A stretch of DNA of 64,000 nt from Anaerolineales bacterium (GTDB taxonomy: Bacteria > Chloroflexota > Anaerolineae > Anaerolineales > Villigracilaceae), in the NCBI GenBank assembly GCA_015075725.1, contig JABTTV010000001.1, forward strand, positions 1,922,001 to 1,986,000. The letters are read 5' to 3'. Below the pieces are notes generated by a model, which made no database searches, was not told where the DNA came from, and saw only the letters and a program-made list of their open reading frames with translations. This document shows positions 8,431 to 17,126 of this stretch, piece by piece (the first letter of the stretch is position 1; each line of letters begins with the position of its first letter). Position numbers and translations under genes: made by a program.

Positions 8431-8462
8431 ATGGAGGATGGTGGGGAACCACCATCCTCCAT
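8431..8462 (+). terminator. intra-operon hairpin after the binding-protein gene
   Basis: A perfect 14-bp stem, ATGGAGGATGGTGG with CCACCATCCTCCAT, around a GGAA tetraloop. Only a weak T-rich tail follows. It probably acts as a partial terminator or 3' RNA stabiliser so that the binding protein is made in excess over the permeases. Confidence 0.6.
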
Positions 8463-8538
8463 TCTGATTATATTAAAGCCATTATTATTATCATGTTTTG
8501 CAAGTACAATCCCCTTAATCCGGAAAGGGAGAACAGAT

Positions 8539-9666
8539 ATGACCAATTATCTGATTAGACGTTTTGTTCAAATGGGTCTTGTCGTTGTTGCCGCCTCGAT
8601 GGCAATCTACTTTCTTCTTTGGCTGGCTCCAGGGGGACCGTTGGATGAATTGAAAATCGTGGGGGCGGGGGGACGCGCAAATCAGGGATTTACCGAAGAA
8701 CAGATCCAGCGCATTTCCGAATATCTTGGCTTGCATCGTGGACCGATCTGGGGATACATTGCCTGGTTGACAGGTGAGGATTGGTTCGATAGCATCGGCA
8801 AACCTGAACTTCAGACATCCTCCTGCCGTTCCGTGGAAACGACGTGCAGTCGAGGCGTTTTACGCGGCGATTTTGGCGTTTCGTGGAATGTGGCGCGCGG
8901 TTCACCGGTGGCAGACGTGCTGTTGTCCCGCCTGCGGAACACATTGATTTTGATGACGTCTGCCACTATTATTTCCCTGCTGGTGGCTATTCCTATTGGG
9001 ATTGTTTCAGCGGTCAAACAATATTCGCGGCTCGACTATTTTGTCACGACTTTTTCTTTTTTCGGGACAGCAATGCCAGTATTTTGGTTTGGCTTGATGA
9101 TGATCATCTTGTTTGGGGGCAACCAATCGCCGTTATATAAGGCGTTCGGCTTCCCGTACCTCCCGACCGGGAATGTCACTCTCGTCCGCAATCCGCTGCC
9201 CGGAAGCCTCCTCGAACTGCTCAATGCGACTCCCGGTTCCTCGTTGGATATTGCCGTCCATGCGATTTTACCGACCATCGTCTTATCCCTGCTTTACATG
9301 GCTGGATGGAGCCGCTTCATGCGCACCGCCATGCTGGAGGTCCTGCGCCAGGATTATGTGCGCACCGCCCGCGCAAAAGGCTTGCGGGAACGCGTGGTCA
9401 TTTTGAAACACGCCATGCGTAATGGTTTGATTCCATTGATCACCATTGTGGTTTTTCAAATTCCCGGCATATTTGGCGGTGCGACCATCACCGAGACGGT
9501 CTTCAACTGGCCCGGCATGGGTTTTCTGTACGTTCATGCGCTCGGGGCGACCGATTACCCTGTGGCGATGGCATTCCTTTTCATCAGCGCGGTGCTGGTC
9601 GTGATCGCATCCTTGATCGGCGACGTCTTATATACCATTGTAGACCCGCGAATTCGTCTCGAATAA
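8539..9666 (+). CDS. peptide/nickel-type ABC transporter permease (DppB/OppB-like)
   Basis: A 375-residue inner-membrane permease, the first of the two channel subunits. The N-terminal membrane helix YLIRRFVQMGLVVVAASMAI is family-typical. A periplasmic loop of about 110 residues follows with IQRISEYLGLHRGPI. The binding-protein-dependent transport domain starts at RLRNTLILMTSATI. The ATPase-contact EAA loop reads VLRQDYVRTARAKGLRERV. The loop carries three cysteines (residues 95-105) that are unusual for this region. The start at 8539 (GGGAGAACAGAT ribosome site) is preferred over an in-frame ATG at 8431 inside the hairpin. Confidence 0.92.
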   Translation: MTNYLIRRFVQMGLVVVAASMAIYFLLWLAPGGPLDELKIVGAGGRANQGFTEEQIQRISEYLGLHRGPIWGYIAWLTGEDWFDSIGKPELQTSSCRSVETTCSRGVLRGDFGVSWNVARGSPVADVLLSRLRNTLILMTSATIISLLVAIPIGIVSAVKQYSRLDYFVTTFSFFGTAMPVFWFGLMMIILFGGNQSPLYKAFGFPYLPTGNVTLVRNPLPGSLLELLNATPGSSLDIAVHAILPTIVLSLLYMAGWSRFMRTAMLEVLRQDYVRTARAKGLRERVVILKHAMRNGLIPLITIVVFQIPGIFGGATITETVFNWPGMGFLYVHALGATDYPVAMAFLFISAVLVVIASLIGDVLYTIVDPRIRLE

Positions 9667-9691
9667 ATCCCTTCCCATTGGAGATACTTAC

Positions 9692-10612
9692 ATGGCGGTT
9701 GCTCAACTCGATTCAGAAACCCTCTCGACCATCAAGGAAGAGAGTTGGTTTGTCATTATAGGAAGGCGCTTCATCCGGCACAAATTGGCTGTGGTGGGCA
9801 TGGTGTTCGTCCTGGTCTTTATCTTCGCGGCCATATTTGCCAATGTCCTCGCTCCCTACGACCCTTATAAGCAAAATCTGGCGCCCTCCTACTCAAACCC
9901 CTCGCCGGAACACATCCTGGGCACCGATGAACTCGGCAGGGATGTGTTCAGTCGCCTGTTATATGCTTCACGTATTTCACTTTTCGTGACCGTGTTGGTA
10001 AATTTCACAGGCGAGACCATCGGCGTTATCGTCGGGGCAACTTCCGGATATTTCGGCAAATGGGTGGATTCCCTCATCCAGCGCATTGTCGAATTCCTTC
10101 TCACTCTCCCCACCCTCCCGCTGCTTCTCTTCTTCTCCGCCATGCTGCGTGGAATTACGATTCCCGGTCTGCCGGATGAATGGTCCAAGGCGATCATTAT
10201 TTCTCTTGTGTTGATCGCGTTTGGCTGGCTGACCGCCACGCGCCTCGTGCGTGGCATGGTATTGAGCCTGCGCGAACAGGATTTTGTGCAAGCCGCGCGG
10301 GCATTGGGTGCCAGCGACTGGAAGATCATCACCAAACACATGATTCCAAACTCACTCGCTCCGGTCATCGTCAACCTGACCCTTGGACTTGGTGGCGTCA
10401 TTGTTTTGGAGGCGGCGCTTTCCTTTCTTGGCTTTGGGATCACCCCGCCGGTTCCCACCTGGGGGAATATGCTGCAAAACGTTCAGGAACGCATGTGGCA
10501 GCAGCCCTGGCTGGCGTTTTATCCCGGTTTGTGCATTTTCCTTACATCCCTGTCCTTTAACTACATTGGCGACGGCTTGCGCGACGCGCTCGACCCGCGC
10601 CTGAAACTTTAA
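9692..10612 (+). CDS. peptide/nickel-type ABC transporter permease (DppC/OppC-like)
   Basis: The 306-residue second channel subunit. It has the DppC N-terminus (RRFIRHKLAVVGMVFVLVFI), the family motif HILGTDELGRDVFSRLLY, five to six membrane helices, and the EAA loop REQDFVQAARALGASDWKII. It ends with the classical GDGLRDALDPRLK. It follows the DppB-like gene by 25 bp with a TTGGAGAT ribosome site. Together with the DppB-like protein it forms the membrane pore of the importer. Confidence 0.93.
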   Translation: MAVAQLDSETLSTIKEESWFVIIGRRFIRHKLAVVGMVFVLVFIFAAIFANVLAPYDPYKQNLAPSYSNPSPEHILGTDELGRDVFSRLLYASRISLFVTVLVNFTGETIGVIVGATSGYFGKWVDSLIQRIVEFLLTLPTLPLLLFFSAMLRGITIPGLPDEWSKAIIISLVLIAFGWLTATRLVRGMVLSLREQDFVQAARALGASDWKIITKHMIPNSLAPVIVNLTLGLGGVIVLEAALSFLGFGITPPVPTWGNMLQNVQERMWQQPWLAFYPGLCIFLTSLSFNYIGDGLRDALDPRLKL

Positions 10613-10630
10613 ATTCTGGAGAAGAGGAAA

Positions 10631-11062
10631 ATGAAACGGTTACTTGCGGCATTAATTTTTGTGATGGTACTGGCGTTTACGTTATATGGTTGCTCAAGAC
10701 CCGCGGAAGAAGCGGGCAAGACGGATGCTGAAATTGTCGCCGCCACCGCAACCACTCAAGCGCATCTCGACTCGCTTCCCGCCGATGTGCCCATTCATCC
10801 CCAGGCGGAGGAGTTAAAATTTGCCGCCTCCAATACCAGCATCACCTATGTGGTATTGGGCGATGTGGCCAAGATCTCAGATTACTACCGCTCAGACTTG
10901 GAAACCGAGGGGTGGACCAAGAGGGGAAACAGCCCCGAGAATCCCATCGGCGACGCGATCACCCTCCTGCGGGTCAAGCCGGATAAGAATATCTCTGTTA
11001 CAATTCAGGGCATTCCCGAAAGCGACCGCGTCCGGGTTTTGATTACTCTCATCCTCAAGTAG
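10631..11062 (+). CDS. small lipoprotein of unknown function in the ABC operon
   Basis: A 143-residue protein with a signal peptide ending in the lipobox LYGC (lipidated Cys at residue 21). The mature part begins with SRPAEEAGK and contains the motif ADVPIHPQAEELKF, a TSITYVVLG strand, SDYYRSDLETEGWTKRG and a C-terminal beta strand pair. The pattern suggests a small alpha/beta fold that assesses a residual amphipathic helix against a sheet. Such proteins in related bacteria are unnamed as far as I know. Its place between permease and ATPase genes suggests an accessory role in transport, but nothing in the chain proves it. Confidence 0.75.
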   Translation: MKRLLAALIFVMVLAFTLYGCSRPAEEAGKTDAEIVAATATTQAHLDSLPADVPIHPQAEELKFAASNTSITYVVLGDVAKISDYYRSDLETEGWTKRGNSPENPIGDAITLLRVKPDKNISVTIQGIPESDRVRVLITLILK

Positions 11063-11078
11063 TTAGGACAGGGCTTTT

Positions 11079-11630
11079 GTGAGCGGATCTTATCAGCAGA
11101 GCTCAGGAAGAACCGCTTCCGTCTTGAATTTTCTGATAACGATTTTCCTGGCGATTGTGGCATTTATCTACCTGAGCCTCACGGCGTATACAAAGGACGC
11201 CTTGTGGTTCTATCCGATCTTCGACTCTCAACCAGCCGTCGGGCTGGTGCGCTGTTATGGTGAGGAAGTTCCGCTTCAGGTAGGCTCTGAGGAATTGACC
11301 GCGATCACAGCCTTGGTGAATGAACAAATCTCCGGCGACAAGCGCTGGGATGAACTGAACCTTACCGATGAGACCTTCGAGTATTTCCAGACGAGCGACC
11401 AAATGATGCTCCTGGAACTGCGCTATGATGAACCTCAGCGCATCCACTCGTACAGTCCGTTCTTTTCAAACTTTGATACCCTGCTTATCCCGCTGGACGG
11501 ACGTCATGCCGACAAGACCATCCTTTTCAGCCTGGTGCAGGGAAAACCCTCCGGCGGGTCCTTCCATTTGGAAACTTTTGCCCCGCTCCTGAGTTATATA
11601 GAAAATAACGACCTGTGCAAACGGAAATAA
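11079..11630 (+). CDS. membrane-anchored protein of unknown function in the ABC operon
   Basis: A 183-residue protein starting with GTG, weakly preceded by AGGACAGGG. One transmembrane helix (LNFLITIFLAIVAFIYLSL, about residues 17-35) is followed by an extracytoplasmic domain. That domain has two separated cysteines (CYGEEVPL and near the end NNDLCKRK) that could pair as a disulfide. No family is recognised. It follows the lipoprotein by 16 bp and precedes the OppD-like ATPase, so the two orphan genes are a unit inside the transporter operon. Confidence 0.7.
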   Translation: MSGSYQQSSGRTASVLNFLITIFLAIVAFIYLSLTAYTKDALWFYPIFDSQPAVGLVRCYGEEVPLQVGSEELTAITALVNEQISGDKRWDELNLTDETFEYFQTSDQMMLLELRYDEPQRIHSYSPFFSNFDTLLIPLDGRHADKTILFSLVQGKPSGGSFHLETFAPLLSYIENNDLCKRK

Positions 11631-11663
11631 AATATCCTACCGACCAAGGAGATTTGGTTAACC

Positions 11664-12689
11664 GTGTCCGAGATCACTAAACCCCTTTTGGAAGTAAAGA
11701 ACCTCAAGACATATTTCTACACTGAGGATGGCGTTGTCCGTGCTGTGGACGGCGTGGACTTCGAAGTCTACCCCGGCGAAGTGCTTGGCATCGTGGGTGA
11801 ATCCGGGTGTGGCAAAAGCGTCACCTCTCTTTCCATCATGCGCCTGATCGGCATCCCCGGCAAGATCGTGGAGGGCGAAATCGTTTTCGACGGAAAAGAC
11901 CTGGTCAAAGCCACGGAAGAGGAGATGATGCAAGTCCGCGGAAATCGCATCTCCATGATCTTTCAACAGCCGCAATCCGCCCTCAACCCTGTCTTCCGTG
12001 CCGGGGATCAAATCTCGGAAGTCCTGAACATTCACCAGGATTTCGGCAGGGAAGCCGGCCGTGAACGCGCAGTGGAACTGCTCAAATTGGTCGGCATCCC
12101 AGAGCCGGAACGGCGCGCCGATGCCTTCCCTCATGAACTTTCCGGGGGTATGTCGCAGCGCGTGATGATCGCCATGGCGCTTGCCTGCGTGCCCGACCTG
12201 CTGATCGCCGATGAACCAACCACTGCTCTGGATGTGACCATTCAGGCGCAGATCCTCGACCTCATGCGCGACATGAAGACCCAACTTGGCTCCGCCATGA
12301 TGCTGATCACCCACGACCTCGGAGTGATCGCTGAGATGGCCAACCGTGTCGTGGTGATGTACGCAGGCGAGATCGTGGAACAATCCCCCGTGGCTTCCCT
12401 CTTCGATAAACCGCTTCATCCCTACACCCAGGGCTTGATCGGCTCGATACCCGTTCTGGGAGAGATCCGAGATCGTTTGGATGTCATCCCCGGCTCCGTC
12501 CCCAACCTGATCAATCTGCCGCAGGGATGCCGCTTCGCGCCGCGCTGCCGCGCCCGGGTGGAAAACAATCTCACCGTCTGCACCGACCAGCATCCCGCGC
12601 TCATTGACGTGGCAGAAGGTCACAAGGTTCGCTGCTGGTTATATCAAGATACCGAAGGGCACACCGCCCCAATGAAATCTGGAAAATAA
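11664..12689 (+). CDS. peptide/nickel-type ABC transporter ATPase (OppD/DppD-like)
   Basis: A 341-residue cytoplasmic ATPase. Walker A is [12 protein letters not shown], the Q-loop [11 protein letters not shown], the signature [16 protein letters not shown], Walker [13 protein letters not shown] and the switch His LITHDLG. The C-terminal oligopeptide extension ends with the Cys-rich stretch [19 protein letters not shown], which in characterised homologues can hold an iron-sulfur cluster. The start is GTG, preceded by AAGGAGATT. It pairs with the OppF-like ATPase encoded 15 bp downstream. Confidence 0.94.
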   Translation: MSEITKPLLEVKNLKTYFYTEDGVVRAVDGVDFEVYPGEVLGIVGESGCGKSVTSLSIMRLIGIPGKIVEGEIVFDGKDLVKATEEEMMQVRGNRISMIFQQPQSALNPVFRAGDQISEVLNIHQDFGREAGRERAVELLKLVGIPEPERRADAFPHELSGGMSQRVMIAMALACVPDLLIADEPTTALDVTIQAQILDLMRDMKTQLGSAMMLITHDLGVIAEMANRVVVMYAGEIVEQSPVASLFDKPLHPYTQGLIGSIPVLGEIRDRLDVIPGSVPNLINLPQGCRFAPRCRARVENNLTVCTDQHPALIDVAEGHKVRCWLYQDTEGHTAPMKSGK

Positions 12690-12704
12690 AGGAATAAAGC
12701 ACTC

Positions 12705-13694
12705 ATGGATACGATGAACAAACAAGCACAACCAGACTTGTTGGTGGTGGATAAACTTGTCAAGTATTTCCCTGTGCGCTCGGGTCTGCTTCAACGGGTG
12801 ACAGCCTGGGTCCAGGCTGTGGATAAGGTCAGTTTTGCCGTCAAGAGGGGCGAGACGCTTGGCATGGTCGGTGAGTCGGGATGCGGAAAAACAACCGTTG
12901 GACGAACCCTTTTGCGCTTGATCGAACCAACTGCCGGGGATGTGTACTTCGAAGGCAAGAATGTCTTGAAGATGGGCCAGCGCGAATTGAAACCCCTTCG
13001 GCGTGACATGCAGATCATCTTCCAGGATCCCTACGCCTCCCTGAACCCGCGCATGCCAATCGGCGAATCGGTGATGGAAGGCCTGCAGATACACAACATC
13101 GGGCGACCCAAGGAACGCTGGGAGATCGCCATCAACATGCTCAAGAAAGTGGGATTGGAGGAATATCATGCCAGGCGCTATCCGCATGAATTCTCCGGAG
13201 GGCAGCGACAGCGCATCGGCATAGCCCGCGCTCTTGCACTGAATCCCAAATTCATCGTCTGCGATGAGCCGGTTTCCGCGCTCGACGTTTCCATTCAGTC
13301 CCAGGTCTTGAACATTCTAAAAGACCTTCAATCCGAATTCGGGCTGACCTACCTCTTCATCGCCCATAACCTCAGCGTGGTCGAACATATATCGGACCGG
13401 GTGGCGGTAATGTACCTGGGCAAAATGGTCGAGTTGACGGACCGCGAATCCCTGTACCGCGAGCCGCTTCATCCATATACACAGGCGCTTCTCTCCGCGA
13501 TCCCCATTCCCCACCCGAACGTGAAGCGCGATCGCACCATCCTCAAAGGCGATGTGCCGAGCCCGCTCAACCCGCCCAAGGGCTGCCGCTTCCATACCCG
13601 CTGCCCGATTGCGATCGACAAATGCTCGCAGGAGGAACCGGAGTTCAAGGAAATCAAACCGGGTCACTGGGTTGCATGTTGGAAAGCCGAATGA
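12705..13694 (+). CDS. peptide/nickel-type ABC transporter ATPase (OppF/DppF-like)
   Basis: A 329-residue ATPase, the partner of the OppD-like subunit. It shows Walker [16 protein letters not shown], the DppF-typical [13 protein letters not shown], signature [15 protein letters not shown], Walker [13 protein letters not shown] and the switch His [10 protein letters not shown]. The C-terminal Cys-rich region [15 protein letters not shown] is intact. It is the last gene of the operon; a terminator hairpin begins ten bases after its stop. Confidence 0.94.
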   Translation: MDTMNKQAQPDLLVVDKLVKYFPVRSGLLQRVTAWVQAVDKVSFAVKRGETLGMVGESGCGKTTVGRTLLRLIEPTAGDVYFEGKNVLKMGQRELKPLRRDMQIIFQDPYASLNPRMPIGESVMEGLQIHNIGRPKERWEIAINMLKKVGLEEYHARRYPHEFSGGQRQRIGIARALALNPKFIVCDEPVSALDVSIQSQVLNILKDLQSEFGLTYLFIAHNLSVVEHISDRVAVMYLGKMVELTDRESLYREPLHPYTQALLSAIPIPHPNVKRDRTILKGDVPSPLNPPKGCRFHTRCPIAIDKCSQEEPEFKEIKPGHWVACWKAE

Positions 13695-13703
13695 ACTGCC
13701 AGA

Positions 13704-13735
13704 AACGAGACCGCGCGAGCGGTCTTGTTCTTATA
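13704..13735 (+). terminator. rho-independent terminator of the ABC operon
   Basis: AACGAGACCGC pairs with GCGGTCTTGTT around a GCGA loop (one G-U pair), followed by a T-rich CTTATAT. Confidence 0.7.
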
Positions 13736-13789
13736 TAACCCCAAGATCGCGACACAATCCCTTTATAAAGACAACGGGGCGATACTGGT

Positions 13790-13795
13790 TATAAT
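13790..13795 (+). promoter_or_regulatory. -10 box of the second binding-protein gene
   Basis: TATAAT, preceded by CTGGT, ends six bases before the ATG at 13802. The paralogue is therefore transcribed separately from the ABC operon. Confidence 0.6.
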
Positions 13796-13801
13796 TACAG
13801 A

Positions 13802-15751
13802 ATGATTCGAATCCGCAGGCAGGAAAAAATGAAAAAAACACTCATCCCGTATTTTTTGATTCTCGCGCTTGTTGCGATCCCGGCCTGCTTGAGCGCGCCC
13901 GGGCAAACGAGCACCCCCGATCCAGGCGTTGAATTGCAGATGACCCCGACGCAACAGGCTGATACACCAGGTGCGCTTACCGTTTGCATGGGGCAGGAGC
14001 CGAACAGTTTATACCCGTTCGGCGAGTTGAACTCCGCAGCGCGGAACGTTCTCGCCGCAATCTATGATGGACCGATGGACAATGTCGGCTACGAATACCA
14101 GCCTGTGATCCTCTCCCAATTGCCGTCGCTTGAAAACGAGGATGCACAAATCGTCAGTACAGACGTTCAGGCCGGAGATCGGGTGGTGGATGCGGAGGGA
14201 AATCTCGCCGAGTTGGCAGCCGGTTTGCGAGTCCGCCCTGCGGGTTGTCGCAATGACGATTGTGCCATCGCTTTTGACGGCGTTTCCACGCTCGAGATGG
14301 ATCAAATGATCGTTACCTTCCGGCTGCGACCCGATCTCAACTGGTCGGACGGCGCGCCGCTCACCGCCGATGATTCCATTTACTCATTCGACCTGCACCG
14401 TGAAGCGAACATAAATTCCTTCCTGATCGAGCGCACGGAATCCTACGAAGCCGCCGACGCGCAGACCCTGCAATGGTTCGGGACCCCCGGTTACATCGAT
14501 TCAACGTACTTCATGAACTTCTGGCAGCCAGCTCCAAAACATGTTTGGAGCGATTTCCCGGTCGATCAACTGTCCGAGGTGGATGTATCATCTCGCACAC
14601 CGATGGGTTGGGGTCCTTACACCATACTTGAATGGATTCCCGGCGAGAGCATCATGCTTGAAATGAATCCCAATTATTTCCGGAATCAGGATGGATATCC
14701 AAAGACCGAACGGATTCGGATCCGCTTCATACCGGACCCGGACCTGGCTCTCTCCGAATTGATCGCCGGCCGCTGCGACCTGATCGATCCCACAGTAAAT
14801 CTCGAAGATCACGTTGGGTTATTGGAGGAGATGCAAGCCGCGGACCAGGCTCAAATGTTCGTTGCAGCTGGCATGAGTATGGAATGGCTCGGGTTGGGCA
14901 TCGTCCCTGCGTCGTATGATAACGGCTACGATATCCAAAGGGACAGGCAGAACTTCTTTGCCGATACATACACGCGCCAGGGGATCGCCTATTGCCTCGA
15001 CCGGCAATCCATTGCGACCAATGTCCTGCAGGGTCTGACGGAAGTTCCCACGACCTACCTGCCCTCGGATCATCCTGCAGTCGATGCGGATGCCAGCGCC
15101 ATCCCCTACGACCCGCAGATCGGCATCTCCCTCCTGGAACAGGCTGGCTGGCTGGACTCCGATGACGATCCCTCCACGCCGCGGCGCGCCATCAATGTAA
15201 AAAATGTAGCATATAACACGCCGTTGATTCTGAATTACAAAACCACATCCACCGCCCAGCGCAGGCAGGTGGTTGCGATTCTCGAGCGATCGCTGGCGGA
15301 ATGCGGCATCGGTATCGAAGTGGAATTTATCTCCCCAACCGACCTCTACGCGCCTGGACCGGACGGTCCGTTATTTGGAAGGCAATTTGACCTGGCGCAG
15401 TTTGCACTGGGCGTGGAAGGAAGTGAACCGCCATGCAATTGGTTCATCGGGAGTGGCGTTCCATCCGATGCGAATTCATGGACCGGCTCGAATATCACCG
15501 GTTTCCGCAACGACGAATACGACTCGGCATGCCGCGCGGCACAAGCCTTCATGCGTGAAGATTCGTCGTACCTGGCTTCATACCGCCAAACCCAGATCAT
15601 CCTGGGGGAACAATTGCCGGCGATTCCGTTGTATTCCCGCCTGCGTATCGCTGCCGCCCGGTCTGACCTCTGCGGGTTCGATCTCGATCCGACAGCAAAC
15701 CCGCTATGGAACGTCGAAGCATTTGAGACCGGCGCCACCTGTCAAAACTGA
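13802..15751 (+). CDS. second ABC transporter substrate-binding lipoprotein, family 5
   Basis: A 649-residue paralogue of the protein at 6464, transcribed from its own promoter. The signal peptide ends in the lipobox IPAC. Shared core motifs include LYPFGELNSAARNVLAAIYD, LNWSDGAPLTADDSIYSFD, GWGPYTILEWIPGE and GIAYCLDRQSIATNV. It has the same extra block (VQAGDRVVDAEGNLAELA) before the WSDGAPL strand. Two starts are possible. The ATG at 13802 sits six bases after a -10 box and would be leaderless. The ATG at 13829 (MKKTLIPYF) follows a weak AGGCAGG site. The leaderless choice is given because many genes here share that pattern. It presumably feeds the same permease with a different or same substrate. 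Confidence 0.88.
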   Translation: MIRIRRQEKMKKTLIPYFLILALVAIPACLSAPGQTSTPDPGVELQMTPTQQADTPGALTVCMGQEPNSLYPFGELNSAARNVLAAIYDGPMDNVGYEYQPVILSQLPSLENEDAQIVSTDVQAGDRVVDAEGNLAELAAGLRVRPAGCRNDDCAIAFDGVSTLEMDQMIVTFRLRPDLNWSDGAPLTADDSIYSFDLHREANINSFLIERTESYEAADAQTLQWFGTPGYIDSTYFMNFWQPAPKHVWSDFPVDQLSEVDVSSRTPMGWGPYTILEWIPGESIMLEMNPNYFRNQDGYPKTERIRIRFIPDPDLALSELIAGRCDLIDPTVNLEDHVGLLEEMQAADQAQMFVAAGMSMEWLGLGIVPASYDNGYDIQRDRQNFFADTYTRQGIAYCLDRQSIATNVLQGLTEVPTTYLPSDHPAVDADASAIPYDPQIGISLLEQAGWLDSDDDPSTPRRAINVKNVAYNTPLILNYKTTSTAQRRQVVAILERSLAECGIGIEVEFISPTDLYAPGPDGPLFGRQFDLAQFALGVEGSEPPCNWFIGSGVPSDANSWTGSNITGFRNDEYDSACRAAQAFMREDSSYLASYRQTQIILGEQLPAIPLYSRLRIAAARSDLCGFDLDPTANPLWNVEAFETGATCQN

Positions 15752-15773
15752 TGGGGGAAAGCCCTGTGAACTT

Positions 15774-15782
15774 TGCTATAAT
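15774..15782 (+). promoter_or_regulatory. extended -10 promoter of the response regulator
   Basis: TGC-TATAAT (TG at 15774-15775, hexamer 15777-15782) with no clear -35. Predicted start about 15789, so the leader begins with the hairpin listed next. Confidence 0.6.
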
Positions 15783-15793
15783 TTGCGCATCTT

Positions 15794-15830
15794 TTTCAGG
15801 TTGGATCTATTCTCCGATCCATACCTGAAA
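15794..15830 (+). promoter_or_regulatory. 5'-leader hairpin of the response regulator
   Basis: TTTCAGGT+TGGATC pairs with GATCCA+ACCTGAAA (one bulged T), a 14-bp stem with an 8-nt loop. It starts about five bases from the predicted transcription start. No T-run follows, so it is more likely an RNA-stability or translation-control element than a terminator. Confidence 0.55.
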
Positions 15831-15853
15831 TAAACTTCATCCTGCAGGTCATT

Positions 15854-16933
15854 ATGATTCGCAATCTTTTACTTGTGGACGATCAACGCGATATTCTTCG
15901 GCTTCTGCGTTCCACGCTTGAAACCCTGAAGAACGAGGATATCAAGATTTACGAAGCCCAATCGGGGGAGGAGGCTTTGATCGAATCCACGCGCCACAAG
16001 ATCGACATGCTGGTTTCCGATTACAAACTCCCCGGCATGAGCGGCGTGGAATTGATGCATAAAGTTCGCGCCCGCCATACGGATGTGAAGGTCATCTTTA
16101 TCACAGGCATGACCGACCGAAAAACGCGGGATGAGATGCTCAACACCGGCGCGTTCGCCATTTTCGACAAACCCATCCCGATCGCCGATTTTCTCGACTC
16201 CGTGGAACGCGGCCTGGGTTTTGTTCAAACCATTTTTCCGCCGGAAAACGCCCTGCCTGGCATGGAGGAAGGTCCGCATCATGCCAGATTATCAGACCTG
16301 CTCGCAAATTTCAGGCAGGATTTCAAAGCCGACGCCCTTTTTCTGCTCAATGAACGCGGATTGATAAACGCCCGTACCGGCAGCCTGCACGATCCCAGCA
16401 TGGAAGTTTCCCTTATTTCCACCTTAATGGCGATCCATAATACAAGTCTCAAAGTGGCGAAGCATAACCACCAGGAATCCATCGAGTCCTATCATGTCTT
16501 CAACGGCGGTGATCACGACCTTCTGTTTATCCCGGTCACGCCCATTTACGCTCTTCTTGTTGCGGGAAGGGGACTTGCCGACGATGAACAGCTCCTGGAT
16601 ACGATGCGCGGTTTGATGTCTCTGCGCGCGCAGGTGATCAAGGCGCTCGATCTCATGGGCGTGACAGGGGAATTGAAATTAAGAACTGCGCCTGCAGCGG
16701 CGCCGCCCGTTTCGGTGACGCCAAAAAAGACCACCGACCAGCTTGCCAAAGCGGCTCCTGCGCCTGAGATGGAGGCATTGTTGAAGAAGGCTCCGGGTGA
16801 AAAGGAGAAAGCAAAGTCTGCCGACGAATTTTGGGATGAAGCGGCACATGACCTTGGAAAAAAATCCACCAACCCCGAGGTGATCTCGCTTGAAGAGGCG
16901 AAGAAATTGGGCCTCATTCCAGGTGAGAAATAG
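15854..16933 (+). CDS. response regulator with a roadblock-like C-terminal domain
   Basis: A 359-residue protein. Residues 1-120 are a CheY-type receiver with the acidic pocket VDDQRD, phospho-acceptor Asp56 (VSDYKLPGMSG), the Thr/Ser switch in FITGMT, and Lys106 (FDKPIP). Residues about 145-270 form an alpha/beta region (LLANFRQDFKADALFLLNER and LLFIPVTPIYALLVAG) that resembles roadblock/LC7 folds; this is inference. The last 80 residues are Ala/Lys/Pro-rich and probably disordered. No DNA-binding domain or sensor kinase is seen next to it, so it probably acts by protein contacts. Ribosome site is weak (CTGCAGGTC). Confidence 0.82.
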   Translation: MIRNLLLVDDQRDILRLLRSTLETLKNEDIKIYEAQSGEEALIESTRHKIDMLVSDYKLPGMSGVELMHKVRARHTDVKVIFITGMTDRKTRDEMLNTGAFAIFDKPIPIADFLDSVERGLGFVQTIFPPENALPGMEEGPHHARLSDLLANFRQDFKADALFLLNERGLINARTGSLHDPSMEVSLISTLMAIHNTSLKVAKHNHQESIESYHVFNGGDHDLLFIPVTPIYALLVAGRGLADDEQLLDTMRGLMSLRAQVIKALDLMGVTGELKLRTAPAAAPPVSVTPKKTTDQLAKAAPAPEMEALLKKAPGEKEKAKSADEFWDEAAHDLGKKSTNPEVISLEEAKKLGLIPGEK

Positions 16934-16938
16934 AAGTG

Positions 16939-16947
16939 TGATACAAT
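16939..16947 (+). promoter_or_regulatory. extended -10 promoter of tRNA-Gln
   Basis: TGA-TACAAT ends eleven bases before the mature tRNA, giving a 5' trailer of about five nucleotides. Confidence 0.6.
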
Positions 16948-16958
16948 TTCGCCCGCAC

Positions 16959-17032
16959 TGGGGCATGGTGCAATGGCAGCACACCAGCCTTTGGAGCTGT
17001 GGATCTTGGTTCGAATCCAGGTGCCCCAGCCA
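16959..17032 (+). tRNA. tRNA-Gln (anticodon TTG)
   Basis: The cloverleaf folds fully. Acceptor TGGGGCA/TGCCCCA, D-stem GTGC/GCAC, anticodon loop CTTTGGA with TTG at 16991-16993, T-arm CTTGG-TTCGAAT-CCAGG, discriminator G and encoded CCA. The anticodon stem CCAGC/GCTGT has one C-T mismatch at its outer end. It reads CAA (and CAG by wobble). Confidence 0.95.
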
Positions 17033-17126
17033 GGAGAGTCCGCACAGGCGGACGATTTTATCGAACGGGATTTGTCGCGGAGGATCGCTCGACCGCACAA
17101 ATCCTGTTTTTATCTGAGGTGAATGC

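Noticed and set aside
11658..12623. A 321-codon antisense frame opposite the OppD-like gene
   Set aside because: Shadow of a gene with all ABC ATPase motifs; the His/Asp-rich translation is typical of reverse reading.
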